Assembly: GCA_004794785.1 (NCBI GenBank)
Contig: SJOL01001013.1
Coordinates: forward strand, 10,727 to 74,726
DNA from: Opisthorchis felineus
Taxonomy: Eukaryota > Platyhelminthes > Trematoda > Opisthorchiida > Opisthorchiidae
DNA: 64,000 bases
Reading direction: 5' to 3'
This document shows positions 1 to 10,705 of this stretch, piece after piece; positions within the stretch are counted from its first letter, which is position 1, and each line of letters begins with the position of its first letter. The notes below the pieces were generated by a model. It saw nothing but the letters and a program-made list of their open reading frames with translations. It was not told the DNA's origin and searched no databases. A program made the position numbers and the translations under genes.

Positions 1-205
1 CCAACCCCCAACCTGGAGGACCAGGAGACTGTGTTCGTCAGACCTCTAACCATTGACCAACCTGGTATGAGAGACTCTGTGAGTGTCGCGGGGACACCCC
101 CCAGTATAGCTCAATGGGTCGCTGAGGTGCGCAAACCGTCACACCACGGTAAGGTCCAGTCTCTTCGTGACGGACTACCTCATTCAGGGTCTTATCATAG
201 CAAGG
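1..205 (-). mobile_element. LINE-A 5' region, copy cut by the window edge
   Basis: Read on the minus strand, this stretch matches the 5' part of the better preserved copy at about 4330-4480, and also the plus-strand copy starting near 31110. Shared blocks are the words around 'gacctctaaccattga' and 'agtatagctc'. It is the 5' end of an EEP-endonuclease LINE whose body lies outside the window. No coding capacity was seen. The outer boundary near 205 is estimated from where similarity to the 31.1 kb copy fades. Confidence 0.6.
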
Positions 206-1039
206 AACCAAGCCCATTTGGTCTAAGGAAAATGTGGCCACTCACTTTGTTGAGCACAATAGCCGTATTCTTTGGCCCTTCGAGCAACTTGCGAATCCAA
301 TTCCAATACATTGAAACTGTGGTTAAGTTTGCTTCTAGACCTAGTTGATGGATTATGGGTGCCTTTATTAATTACCTGTCTGCCTTTTGTCTGGTATATA
401 TCAGTTTATCTTTCGTGGTGCGTCGTTTATCGAATTTGGATTTCCCTGACAGTCAAATTCCAGGACCTGTCACTCCAGCGCTTCCCTTGCCATCAGTACC
501 ACGCCAGTTACCAGTGTATTAGGCCGATTAACCCAGCAGCGATATTGCAGTTGGCTGCACAGTACTATTGACTGGAATGACTTCAGGCCCACCGACACAG
601 TTCAGAAGCGGAGCTAGCCAGGGTGGAGAAATGTCCCAATTCACCTCATGCCGTTGTTCGACGGACCAAGAGGTACAGGCGTCACACTCGATAATGGCGT
701 GACATTGGTGTCTTGGCGTGATACGACTCTAAGGGCAGTTAGTGTGAACCGAACAATAATTGGGTTATGCTTAGAGGACTGTGATTTAAGCGTACGCGGC
801 GTTCAGCTAAACAATCGCAACTACTGTTGGGTCAAATGGTAAAGTAAACTATTCTGGCAGATTTCCCTCGACCCATATTAACTTCTTTCCCCGTACATTT
901 TGACTAATAGCGTACGTGCAACTTGAGCTAGGGGGATCATATTTTCTGGCCATCATAATCGTCAACAGCTTAACATAACTAGTTGACACTGATGCTCCGC
1001 TGCCGTACATCATTATTTATTTGAATGCCTTATTTTGAA
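206..1039. other. No recognised gene
   Basis: This stretch separates two LINE-A copies. Only short open frames occur, the longest being 99 codons at 272-571 (+) and 64 codons at 648-842 (+). Neither shows a recognisable domain or splice-site support. I see no structured RNA or tandem repeat. Confidence 0.4.
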
Positions 1040-1162
1040 AAAAGTGGACGGGGAAGGGACTTAGTGCTAGTCTACCACAATCATTCCGAGGTGCCTACAC
1101 CTCCAAACACTCATTCAGGCAATCTGGACATAAACTGACAACAAGGACGCCACTGACATCGA

Positions 1163-1474
1163 TTAGCAGCCACACACGCAGTCACACAGTCCCCATCCTA
1201 GAAAGTGAGTCGCACTGGCAGCACCCAGGCCCTTCGTAGTATCTTTCAACCCGTCTGCCAGGTCAAAGATTGGCCACTGCTCTGCTTCCGCCACTCTGAA
1301 TTCGGCACGGAAAACAGCACTCTCTTCGGGCAAACGGTGGTTCTGCATGCGCAACACATGGCCTAACCGACGCAGCCTCTGGTGCTGGACACAGTATTCG
1401 GTAAAATTTCCTATTACACAACCGAAAACCCGCTTTTTAATTGCCTCGTTACGGATTCGTCGACACCAACCCAC
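1163..1474 (-). pseudogene. LINE-A C-terminal domain fragment
   Basis: The frame contains RRLGHVLRMQNHRLPEE, which matches the conserved C-terminal GHVLRM block seen also at 16230-16535, 30480-30560 and 47240-47640. It continues with GLKDTTKGLGAAS and ends in a decayed GWGP-type block (FLGWG). The spacing places it directly after the RT core. It is separated from the RT by frameshifts near 1480-1720. Confidence 0.65.
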
Positions 1475-1728
1475 AGGAGCAATGGTTCTGAGTCAACGGT
1501 TGTCGGACACCTGAAGACGTCTCAGTTCCGCTGATTGAACACGTCAAGTCACAGCCCGATGCACAGTGATATACCGCTTTGACGCCATAGGCATCTCAAC
1601 TTAGCAAACGCGACCCGAGCCTTGCAGATTCGTGCATTGACCTCATCTGTCACACTACAATGGGAACTAATACAACTTCCAACGCTCCACAACTCCGAGT
1701 AACTCTCCCCGGGTTGTAAGTGACCAGG

Positions 1729-2421
1729 TCAGTGACTGCAAGTCCAGGAGCATAACCTCACACTTTGTGAGTGCAAAGTGTGTGCCAAAGGGATGGCTTT
1801 GGCCAGTTCATACAAAAACCCCTGCACCTTCTCCTCTCCGAAGATGAGGACGATGTCTGCATATTCCAGATCGACTAGGTTTTCTACAGCAGCTTTTTGA
1901 ACACCAGGGTTTTGAAGACCTTTCAGCATTCGCCTCATTATCTCATTGATTACGAACGGAGAGAGTGGGCACCCCTGACGGACACCTCTTTGTGTACGGA
2001 AGCCTTTGGAGAGCTCGCCGTATACTCTCACACGTCCGGAAGTCTGAGAATACAAAGAGCTTATTATGTTCACAAACTTCCCGGGCATTCCTTGGTAGGC
2101 AAGTGTGTCAAGAAGAACAGACCGGTCAGCCAAGTCGAATGCGCCTCGGAAATTCAAGAATATTAAAACCGTGGGTTGTTTGTACGTATGGCGTTCTTCT
2201 AGCACCTGACGGATTGTGAACATTTGGTCAGCGCAACCCCTAACTGGCCGGAATCCCGCTTGTTGCTCTGAGGTAGGCTCTACTAGCCACCATAATGCGA
2301 CTATCAGGGTCAAGCTTATCCCCCTGTGGTTACCGCACTTACCATGAGCCGCTGTTTTGGAAATGATAACTATCACCAATTCTTCCCGATTGTCTGGACA
2401 GTCTCCCCTTCCCAAATGCAC
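1729..2421 (-). pseudogene. LINE-A reverse transcriptase core with damaged YADD box
   Basis: The 230-codon frame includes QAGFRPVRGCADQMFTIRQ, a motif A region (LIFLNFRGAFDLADR), the motif B signature RGVRQGCPLSPF and a motif C region. Motif C reads LEYADIVLIF instead of the expected LEYADD-I/T-V: the second catalytic Asp codon is missing, an in-frame three-base deletion. Copy 7 at about 59340 keeps YADD in the same context. The protein would be catalytically dead even if translated. Confidence 0.75.
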
Positions 2422-3035
2422 GCGAACAGGTCAGACAAGCGCCGACTGGAGACTTTACCCTTATCTTTGAACAATGCGGGTGGGAGGTCATCCGGATCAG
2501 AAGCTCGGTGGCGCTTGAGAGAACATATGCGGTCATAAATCTCCGATGCCGTAGGTGGTTCCACGTTCACCGTCCAAGGTTCTACGTCACCTGTGGGATC
2601 CAGATGAGTGGCAGCTGTTGGCCACGACAATTGTTGTTCGAAGTATTCGGCCAACCGGTCGAGGCATTCTCCTTTATTCGAGATGATCACTCCTTTCCGA
2701 TCCGTGATGGTTTCGCTCACCGGTGGTTTCCGGGGCCCGGTCGCACGGATCAACTGACATAATCTTCGGGCATTTCCGGCTTTCTGGGCCTCTTCCATTT
2801 CCCTAGATTTCTGAGTCCACCAGGCTTCATGGTCGGCGCGCACGCTCACTTTCACTTGACGTTTAGTAATTCGTCGGGCCAAATTATGTCCGTGACCAGC
2901 TGGGATATTTTTTCGAGATTTAAGCAGTGTCATTGTTCGCTCTGATATCCCAGCACTGTGCCAAGAGGTGGCAATCTGATGGTGGAGCATTTGTAAGAGA
3001 CTCCAGAAGACGATTCTGGTAAATTCGTCTAACAT
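2373..3035 (-). pseudogene. LINE-A linker between endonuclease and RT
   Basis: This minus-strand frame of 220 codons lies between the endonuclease and RT blocks. Landmarks are RRIYQNRLLESL just upstream in the neighbouring frame, REMEEAQKAGNARRLCQLIRATG near residues 80-100 and ECLDRLAEYFEQQLSWP further on. Sequence with the same landmarks recurs at 59912-60454 (copy 7), so it is a conserved linker region of the element rather than a host gene. Its last part overlaps the RT frame by a shift of reading frame. Confidence 0.7.
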
Positions 3036-3749
3036 CCGGATCTGTCAGTCTCTCAGTTTCTAAGCGATTTGTCTGCACCTTAGGCGGCACTGGGAAACGA
3101 AGGAGAAGCGACTCCGGACGAGTGCGTGGTCGGAATCCACACATGTGTTCCAAAACGACCGGTAGTCGGCTACTGATCCGCGCCATCGGTAACCGCAATG
3201 TGATCGATTTGAGTTTGTGGCCGGCATGCCGTTGGGGGACACCATGTGACCAGATGACTTCGGCTATTTTGGAAGTTTGTACTGCATGAAAACTGCCTGC
3301 GAATAGCGCACAGCTGGAGCAGTCGTTCACCATTGTCCGTACGTACCGAGTCCAATCCATGTCGACCTCCTAATTGAGTCTCAGACACGCTAAGCCTGCC
3401 CACTTGTGCATTCAGATCTCCGGCAACCACCACGATATCTGAGCTTTTGGCTCGCCACAACAGGGCATTCAGGGCGCCGTGAAACCTGTCTTTGATGGCG
3501 TCGGAGCTACAGTTGGTTGGAGCGCAAGCAGACATGACAAACAGACAACGGTCAACTTCCCGCTTATGAGACTCCTTCACAGCTGTTACCAGACGAACCG
3601 TACACAGGTATCCCGTCAAGCAAGGCTCCTTCCGCCCGGTGACTTAGGACGATACCAACCCCTGCACATCCTGCAGCAGCCGCCTCTGGATTGCTAGAGG
3701 TGCGCAGCCGGAAGCAAGTGGAGGGTGGTTCGATGGTTAGCTCAACCAC
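2920..3749 (-). pseudogene. LINE-A endonuclease/exonuclease/phosphatase (EEP) domain, broken
   Basis: This encodes the target-nicking endonuclease of the LINE. Two overlapping minus-strand frames (3170-3619 and 2920-3360) carry the family signatures. These are VVVAGDLNAQVG, where the catalytic Asp-Leu-Asn lies, and further on SDHALVRSRF-like residues matching the terminal SDH block of the EEP fold. The 3564-3749 frame supplies the upstream part (GIVLSHRAEG). At least two frameshifts separate these pieces. The same domain recurs at 31844-32680, 48821-49540 and 62330-62720, which confirms the reading. Confidence 0.75.
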
Positions 3750-4603
3750 TTGCTTGTATCTTGAATTCTTGTTTCTGATTCACACCACACATCAATTCCA
3801 AGTGAGTCCAGTGAGAGAGCAAGAGCAGCTTGTTGTCCCGCTTACTTCAGAGTGCGGACATTGGTGGCTAGGTAGACTGGGTGTCGACGCTTGAAGAGTG
3901 ATTTTGAGATACCTGAGGATATCAGCGCCGGATGACGCGCAGATGTTGCTTGCAAAGCCGATGCAGGACGAACCGAGTCATCCTTCGTAGCTGACGGGCC
4001 CACAAGGAGAGAGTTGTTAATGGGTTGGAGAGAGGGGAAGCAAAAGTTTGTGAAAGAGAAAGAAGGGAGGCATCAGCAGTAGCCTGTTTTCGTTTACCTG
4101 CCATGCGGTATGCAGCAAGTAAGGTGACCCGGCTGGTGACACAATAAGACAGCCGATGTAGCATGAGATTATTTGTAAGTATGCAATTCATTGTTGTACG
4201 TGGGCTGGGTTACTGCCAGGGCGCCCAGACCTAGACAGGAGGACGATTAGGGTTCTCGACCAATGACTTTGGCTCAAAAGCCTGACCACAATGCAGCGGT
4301 GTTAGGCGGGGAATGCAGACCCGTTTCCATTTTTGGAGAACAAGTCGCTACACATGTGCCAGCCCCCAACCTGGACGGCCAGGAGACTGTGTAAGTTAGA
4401 CCTCTAACCATTGAGCAACCTGGTATCAGGGACTCTGTGAATGTCGCACGAACACCACTCAGTATAGCTCTTTTAACCAAACACATTTTAGGGATGAGCA
4501 TCCGATTTGAACATTTCTGCAAAAAATCCGTTAGAAACTGTTCTCTTACCCAGATTCAACCCGGAATGTAACTTACTACTTTGTCACATCTATTTTGTTT
4601 CAG

Positions 4604-4993
4604 GCCTTGGTCGATCGGTTGTCCGAGGTACAAGAAGAAAACTGTGTATTTCGACGACATATCCAGCGCCTCGAATCCGAGCTTGTTTCGAAGAGCAAAG
4701 CACTTCAGGTGGAATTGGATAAGTGCATTCACGGCTCATCAAGTTCCCCCAGTTTCTGTGTCCCTGCTAGATTTGATTCCACTCGTCACTCCGTTGGTCC
4801 GCACCCCAATAGCAACTCCTCATGGCTTTCCTCGCTGAAGTCTGCCGTGGCTCCTGGGTTGACTACAAATCAGCATGGCATATCCAGCACACACTTGGAG
4901 AGCATTAATCGGTTGAAAAGAATGTGTGAGCAACTCGTCACTGAAAATGTTCAGCTCACTGAAGAGCTGGAAAAGCTGCGGGTCAAAGCGTGA
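4604..4993 (+). CDS. Terminal exon of a coiled-coil protein (partial host gene)
   Basis: A strong splice acceptor (pyrimidine-rich tract ending in ttttgtttcag) ends at 4603. The frame then runs 129 codons to TGA at 4991-4993. It starts ALVDRLSEVQEENCVFRRHI, continues with heptad-rich RLESELVSKSKALQVELDK, passes a Ser/Pro-rich linker of roughly 60 residues, and ends in another coiled coil (INRLKRMCEQLVTENVQL, then EELEKLRVKA). I do not recognise the family; the two coiled coils joined by a Ser-rich linker suggest a scaffold or vesicle-tether type protein. No upstream exon was identified, because the 5' side is occupied by LINE-A. No AATAAA was seen close downstream. Confidence 0.55.
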   Translation, partial: ALVDRLSEVQEENCVFRRHIQRLESELVSKSKALQVELDKCIHGSSSSPSFCVPARFDSTRHSVGPHPNSNSSWLSSLKSAVAPGLTTNQHGISSTHLESINRLKRMCEQLVTENVQLTEELEKLRVKA

Positions 4994-6920
4994 CCTTTTC
5001 ATCACAGGCTCCGATCACATGATCTGTGATACTCTTCTAATCATTCCGAAGGATCTCTCGCTCCACTTTGATACTGTTCGCTCAGCGCGCACATTGCATT
5101 TGATGTATACATGTATTCGTCCCGGTTCTATCCATCATCTTGGCTTACTTCGTGAAAGTGCTCTAATTTCTGGACCTCGTACTGTACAGTTGGCCTCAGC
5201 CAGTTACAGTCCTTTTTTCCTCCTTTTCCTTTTGGTTTCCCTCAATTTGGCAATTTTCGACCATCTGACCTAACCAGATAGGTGGTTTCTGTGTTGCTCC
5301 CACTTCACTGTGATATGTATTTTCATATGGTCTCAGCCATTCTTTTATGATCTCTGCTCTCCTGATCTTTCTTACAGCTCCATGCCATTTATCAAGTGCT
5401 GGCGCTGTGGCCTGTTATCTACTGTGAAACGTCAGTATACTAATTTTGACAGACTGACAGTGCGGTTTTTTAGGTACCTTTTTAACGCTGTCAAAATGAG
5501 CGAGGCCTTGTTGCACGCAGATTGTGGCTACCTTCTCGTATGAAATAGCTGATCTTCCACAGAAGTGTGTGGTTCCGGAATCCGGGCGATTGCATACCCT
5601 GTTCACACCTAACACTTGCCGCTGCTGCATGTTTCCACTGCACTGATATGTAAATGGTGTGCCAGCGTCCTAGGGTCACATGAACTTCGACAGTACCACA
5701 CAAAGTATACTTTGATATCCAAAATCCACATGGTGGAGCACTTTGCTGTACTCGCTGCATAATTCATCGTCTAGCAGACTCGATCCATCTGTACCAGGCT
5801 GATCAGTAAGTCTTGGACAATCAGCTATCAAGAGGATGTCATCAACTCGATTAGTCACGGCCATTGGCACAGTTCAACGGCGAAACTACTCATAGTTTCT
5901 AGGTTGCCTAGCTCGACTCGTACTATTACCCGAAAATTTAGTGAATGCAATTGATAGCATCAGCAGCCACGTTGTGCGTCCCACCGTACCGTGTCGAGTT
6001 GGCAACGTCCAAGTGTTATAACCCAGCCTTTTATATGGTTGAGCTGTATCAGAAACCGCACGGTAACAGTTGCGAGGCCTGTTTCAAACATGTTGGTCTC
6101 GCTTCCGTCGTTGTAGCGTCACGTGCCTTTCAACTAGTTCGGCGACCGTAGGATGGCTTCTTTGAGCTAGTCAATGTCAGTTCAGATACTAGTACGAAAA
6201 TTTAGTCTGCTTTACCTTGTACAGCAGTAGTTGAGCGGCGTTTCGGGCGACTGTGTGGTGTGTGTGATGATATCGCTTCTTTTGCCAAACTGATACGCCA
6301 GATCATTGTCAAACGTTAAAGCTTGGAGGTAGTGGTTAAGTGTCTTCCCCCAATCGAAAAAGAATGACCTACATCTGGTCACGTCGCTTGCTTATTTCCA
6401 CACGATCCCCGGCTCTTTATTGCGAGCAAAGACAGAATCCATGTATACTGAGATCCGATTCTGGTTCCACCGGTGAATCCCATAATCCCCAGTGTTGGGA
6501 GGCCAGCCGCTCTTAATGACCGAACCTCACGTCGATTGGACAGATATTTCACGTGCCGGGTACGGACCAATCGAAGATATGCCTTGATTGGTCAGAATGT
6601 CGGCCAATCGCGATCGAGCGTTAATAGCCCAGCGCTTTTCGCCCCCTCATGAAGAGTATAGCGCGACCTTGTGGAACATTCTGTGATGATCCTATAAGTA
6701 TAGTTGTAATAATCCTCCTTTTTCTTCATAAGGGCTACCTCAAGTTACCGTGCCTTTTGATACACTATAGTGGGCGGAGCAGGAAGCCAATGGCCGAAAC
6801 AGAAGTTGCACCACTGTCGGCAAGACACAATGCCCAATAAGACTGAAACGTTTCAAATCAATTTTGATTGTGGCGATCCGTGCCTCCAATTAACTTTAGA
6901 GACAGTGCTGACACTAAGTG
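4994..6920. other. No recognised gene; possible 3' UTR at the start
   Basis: The first few hundred bases after 4993 may be the 3' UTR of the coiled-coil gene. The rest has only short open frames without domain support. A T-rich stretch ending in an AG near 5380 could be an intron acceptor, but the sequence after it does not stay open in a convincing frame. Confidence 0.35.
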
Positions 6921-6985
6921 GTGACGCGTGGCCGAGCGGATAGGATCGTGGATCGCCATTCCGGGTTTGAGCCCCACAAGGGTAC
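6921..6985 (+). repeat. tRNA-like (pol III A/B box) sequence, probable SINE head or tRNA pseudogene
   Basis: A tggccgagcgg A-box-like block is followed about 35 bases later by gggtttgagccc, close to the B-box consensus. The cloverleaf does not close properly: I find no matching acceptor stem and no clear anticodon arm. A functional tRNA is therefore unlikely. It resembles the tRNA-derived head of a SINE. Confidence 0.4.
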
Positions 6986-8574
6986 CTTCAGTTTGGTTTC
7001 TGATCCCCATCCTAATAATCTTGTTTCAGAAGTAAAGACGTACAATAGGCCTCTCTACATACAAGGTTGCAGAGTTACCTGTCTCCGGTGATACACAGCT
7101 AACACTTTTAGCCACTCCGCCATTTCAATTGACGTAGTCGTTTGTTTGGCTTAGCTCAATTTGGCAAACTTGAAAGGCTGCCATTTATAATCTTGACTGA
7201 TTGTCAACCGAGCCTTTGTCAGCTCCTAGAGTTGATCCGTGCTTTATGGCCAGTTGAAACCATTTATCGATTTCCTTTGTATGAATGTTTGTTTGATAGA
7301 TGAGATAAATGACCATGCTACCGGAACTACTGGATGTCAGTAATTTTGCATCTTGGGTGAGCACAGCGGTGTGTTTGTAGTGGAACATCCAGTTCTGTGG
7401 AATGGTCGATAACTTCTACAACTACTGGTGGGGCAGTGCATACCTCAATCGATTCTACTCCAACCTGCACCACCAGCAAACTTGAACAGTATACGTAGCC
7501 AAAACAAGATCAACAGACGGTACTTCATGACTTGAGGTCACCGCGGAACAATTCTTGTTAAATATAAAGCTTCGTCTTCCCGGTCCTTCCCACTATCTGG
7601 TGGTCTAGACGTTTACTATGCTGGGATGACCAGCTTCGAGAGACTTCCTTGCCTTACCGAGGGTAGCAAAACGCTTGGACAAATAGAAATGATTTGGGAA
7701 TAGACTATGGCTAATAAGTGGCAAATATTTTCACGATTTCTTTGGAAATCGCTACTTTAGTGACTGGAATAACTCATTATCGTGATTATAAATCCCTCTT
7801 TTTACATGTAGGTTCATGCCTGTCCAGTCAAGCGTCACATGAGTGCACCCGATAAGCCAGAAACTCAAGGATCACCTTTACCCCATTCAAGATTGAATTA
7901 CGGTAGGAAAAGAAGACGGTTTCTGCAGGATAGTATTATTTCGAACGCTTTTGTCAACCGCTTCATATAAGTAACGAACAAACGGGCGTAAAAATCAGTG
8001 GTCGAATTTCACAGCTCATTCCCAAAGTGCGATCCACGCACTGTGTTTGGATATAAACTCCGTAACTTTGACGTTCGAACCTATTGGATTACCACTAACC
8101 CATGCCTGAAGATGTGGCTGGTTTACCTGACACCACGATGTACAGTCTGCTGAAGGTGTAGTAAAGCCGTGTCACCAAAAATTTGCTGCCTTTCTCTGTG
8201 AATTCTAAATGTAAACAATGTCAACTTCGAGTTATTTAATGTCCCCTCTTGGGGAATACCACTATCCTTCGCGGCATGCTCATGTTAGCTACTTTTTTCT
8301 AATGCTTGAAGTCGACCACTTGCACAGTGTCAAACGGTGTCACGAATAACTATGGAGCGAAGTGTCCTAGTCGAATGCCAGTCAGTCATCACCTAAAAAG
8401 GTTCCATCACCTGACAAAACCTGTTTGTCTACACGGAAAGTGTACTACCTGCATGGTTTGTTAATATCTGTTATTGGTGAAAGATTTGACTGGTTTCCAG
8501 GTAGGTGCTGCGCCACACGTTAGGTTCACCACAATCAGAAATCAAGCGGTTTTTTTGAAAATGATGTATTGCTT
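6986..8574. other. No recognised gene
   Basis: Left flank of the Penelope-like insertion. It contains only short open frames and no domain, structured RNA or tandem array that I can recognise. It appears to be unique or very degraded DNA. Confidence 0.35.
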
Positions 8575-8586
8575 TGAATGAGCTTC
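8575..8586 (+). repeat. Left copy of 12-bp target-site duplication (tgaatgagcttc)
   Basis: The 12 bases tgaatgagcttc occur here and again at 12846-12857, exactly bracketing the PLE palindrome. The flanking bases differ on both outer sides. The final c also belongs to the end of the left arm. The simplest reading is a target-site duplication made when the whole inverted dimer integrated. Confidence 0.75.
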
Positions 8587-8625
8587 TTGGTTGTTGGTCT
8601 GTTCGCCGAGCTTGGCAGTTGGATT

Positions 8626-8665
8626 GCAAACGTTTCATCACCAATCGAGGTGACATCGTCAGTGC
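8626..8665 (-). ncRNA. Hammerhead ribozyme motif in left PLE copy
   Basis: This is the exact mirror image of the motif at 12727-12766. On the minus strand it reads GCA, CUGACGA core, hairpin, GAA, the palindromic ACGU of a minimal stem III, U, then UGC. Predicted cleavage lies after the base at 8629. The core, stem II and stem I contacts are those described for the right copy. Such ribozymes are known in the terminal regions of Penelope-like elements. Confidence 0.7.
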
Positions 8666-8714
8666 GGGGTTGAGCGGGTGAATTCCTCCTCTTCTGCCTG
8701 TGCTTATATGGCTT

Positions 8715-10388
8715 CTAAACAGCATCTGGTAGCCCTGAAGGCGGTCTTCGCGTAGTTTGATTGGTCCCCTGTGAATCTGGGTTGGTCTTCATCTTTTGTG
8801 TCTGGTTGGTTCGTTGGGCGCATTCAATTCGACAGTTCTGTCCTATGTGGCTCAGAGTCCCGTGACTGTGTAGTTCTTTTGCTCGTAACGGCTGATAGAC
8901 TGGGTCAATGTCGATGTGTTTATTGATCGACTTTTTTGTGGAGTACCACGCCTCGGCAAACTCTCGTTCCCGTTTTGTTCTTGCGTGAGCAAGTATTTGA
9001 ACATTGTCCCAATTGAACTTGTGTCCTTCTCTGTCCTCGTGGATTGAGACAAGTGACATTGGGTCATGTCTTCTGCTGGCAAGTATTCTGGTAGCAAGTT
9101 TTCTTCCAGTTTGTCCAACATAGTGTTTGTCGCAGTCGTTACAATTAAGTTTGTAGACCACGTTCGTCTTCTTCACTGCATCCAACCTCCCCTTTGGTTT
9201 CGAGAGAGTTCTTCTCAATGTGTTTGTAGGCTTGAAGGCGACTGTAATTCCATGTTGCCGCAAATGTCGTGCAGTCATCTCCGCGACGTTTCTGATGTAC
9301 GGCAGCGTAATCTTTCTCTGCTCTGGTTGTGTTGACAAATCAGCTTGGTGTTGGTCTCGTAAGCACCTCCATATGAAATTCCTCGGGTAGCCGTTATTTC
9401 GGAATGTCTCGTAGAGTCTTCGCTCTTCTTTTTTCTTCATCTCTGTTGTGTTGCAATGCGTCTCGATCCGCTTGAATAGGGTTCGACCACAGCTCCGTTT
9501 GTGGCAGTTCGGATAGTTGCTGTGGTAGTTGAGGATCTGATCTGTATGTGTTTCGTTCCTGTATACTTCAGTTTGTAGTTGGCCGTTTGTTTCCCTTGTG
9601 ACGAGCACATCTAGGAACGCCAATTTGTTGTTCTCCTCCGTTTCCATTGTGAAGTGGATGTCGGGAAACACGTTGTTCAGCAGTCCATTCGCTCGTGACA
9701 GTTCATTTTTCTTTACAATAGCAAACGTGTCGTCCACATATCGTACCCATATTTTCGGTTTGATATCTGGTCGCACGATCCGCTCCAGTTTCTGCATTGT
9801 AATTTCCGCGATGAGCCCAGAGATTGGTGACCCCATTGGCGCTCCTCTGATTTGTTCGTAATATTCTCCATTGAACTCAAAGTAGGTTGTCAAGCACAGA
9901 TCTAGTAGTTCACATGTTTCTTCTCTCCCGAGCGTTCCGTTGATGTTTCCGCGGTTGTCCAGGAGTTCAGCAACCGTCGTCCTCGCTGCATTTAAATCAA
10001 CCGATGTGAACAGCGAGGTTACATCGAAGGACACCATTATTTCGTCTTCTTCAAGTTTCACGTGTTTAAGTCTCTCCAGAAATTGTCCTGCATTGTTGAT
10101 TGAATATTGGGATCCATTGGTGAGATATTTCAGCCGCTTCCATAATTCTCTTGAAATGTTGTATGTGGGTGTTCCTGGTAGTGAGACAATTGGGCGTAAT
10201 GGTACCGTTTCTTTGTGAACCTTTGGATGTCCGTAGAATCGGGCAACTTCTGAGTCGCGAGCCTTCATTTTCCAGTACTCTTCCTCCGAAATTTTGTGAA
10301 GATCCTTGAGTTTCTTCAGGGTTTTATTTATCTTGTTCGTAAGTTTTGCGGTTTGGTCGTTCTGCAGACGGCGGTATGTGGTTGTCAT
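8715..10388 (-). CDS. Penelope-like element polyprotein (RT + GIY-YIG endonuclease), left copy
   Basis: The 557-codon open frame encodes the reverse transcriptase and C-terminal GIY-YIG endonuclease typical of Penelope-like elements, which copy RNA at a nicked target. RT blocks are RPIVSLPGTPTYNISREL (about 65-82), motif A SFDVTSLFTSV (120-130), motif B GAPMGSPISG (182-191) and motif C YVDD (217-220). The endonuclease has VVYKLNCNDCDKHYVGQTG (410-428) with a CxxC pair at 416/419, the candidate catalytic Arg434 in LATRI, and Glu479 in EFAEAW. It differs from the right copy at five residues (N/K, H/Q, Q/K, H/N, T/K). The true N-terminus is lost: upstream, the KGLNF and LPADKG blocks lie in other frames, split by a stop and frameshifts. 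The ORF start is therefore internal and the copy is probably inactive. Confidence 0.9.
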   Translation of the reverse strand: MTTTYRRLQNDQTAKLTNKINKTLKKLKDLHKISEEEYWKMKARDSEVARFYGHPKVHKETVPLRPIVSLPGTPTYNISRELWKRLKYLTNGSQYSINNAGQFLERLKHVKLEEDEIMVSFDVTSLFTSVDLNAARTTVAELLDNRGNINGTLGREETCELLDLCLTTYFEFNGEYYEQIRGAPMGSPISGLIAEITMQKLERIVRPDIKPKIWVRYVDDTFAIVKKNELSRANGLLNNVFPDIHFTMETEENNKLAFLDVLVTRETNGQLQTEVYRNETHTDQILNYHSNYPNCHKRSCGRTLFKRIETHCNTTEMKKKEERRLYETFRNNGYPRNFIWRCLRDQHQADLSTQPEQRKITLPYIRNVAEMTARHLRQHGITVAFKPTNTLRRTLSKPKGRLDAVKKTNVVYKLNCNDCDKHYVGQTGRKLATRILASRRHDPMSLVSIHEDREGHKFNWDNVQILAHARTKREREFAEAWYSTKKSINKHIDIDPVYQPLRAKELHSHGTLSHIGQNCRIECAQRTNQTQKMKTNPDSQGTNQTTRRPPSGLPDAV

Positions 10389-10389
10389 T

Positions 10390-10690
10390 GAGTAGAGCGT
10401 TGGCTTTGTCGATGTATTATGCTTTCTCCAGAATGACTGTCATTCTTCCTTTGTCAGCTGGCAAAATAACGATGGTTTCGTCCGCTTTGAGACTGCTTAT
10501 TGCCCTTTTATTCTTCAGTAGATAAAGCGTTGTGTGTTTTGTTTCGCGTGATAGCTGGAACAACGGTTTGACGTATCTCTTGCTGGGTTTCTTCACTGAG
10601 GCCGCTGGATTTGAAAGCCGCTTCGAGACTGGCCAAATATTCTAGATTACCAGCATCCTTGAAGTTGAAATTAAGCCCTTTAATAAGCAG
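10390..10690 (-). pseudogene. N-terminal PLE domain remnants, left copy
   Basis: Read on the minus strand from the centre, this encodes LLIKGLNF, the conserved PLE N-terminal motif. A frame with SLEAAFKSSGLSEETQQEIR follows, then a stop, then a shifted frame with LKADETIVILPADKGRMTV, then a TAA before YIDKANALL. These are the expected N-terminal RT blocks of a PLE, split over three frames. The identical lesions occur in the right arm. Confidence 0.75.
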
Positions 10691-10705
10691 CGGAGGAAAA
10701 CGTGT
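10687..10705. other. 19-bp centre (spacer) of the PLE palindrome
   Basis: The unpaired bases gcagcggaggaaaacgtgt separate the arms. Read leftward on the minus strand they extend the LLIKGLNF frame; read rightward they give a weaker VFIKGLNF version. The spacer therefore looks like residual 5' sequence belonging to one copy rather than foreign DNA. Confidence 0.6.

Larger units (their letters stand above)
1040..4480 (-). mobile_element. LINE-A, near-full-length degenerate EEP-RT non-LTR retrotransposon
   Basis: The order on the minus strand is that of an APE-type non-LTR element: a 5' region (4480-3750), then EEP endonuclease, linker, reverse transcriptase and a C-terminal domain with a GHVLRM motif. 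The reading frame is broken into at least five pieces by frameshifts and stops, so the copy is dead. The 5' region recurs at 1-205 and 31105-31860, and the 3' region recurs at 47240-47680. The GHVLRM C-terminus resembles the RTE group, but clade assignment needs a tree. This is the longest LINE-A copy in the window and serves as the reference for the fragments elsewhere. Confidence 0.8.

Noticed and set aside
6921..6985. Functional tRNA gene
   Set aside because: A and B boxes exist but no acceptor stem or proper anticodon arm closes; treated as a SINE head or pseudo-tRNA.
9066..10218. Open frames on the plus strand over the left PLE copy (and minus strand over the right copy)
   Set aside because: They are mirror-image shadows of the PLE ORF, duplicated because of the palindrome.
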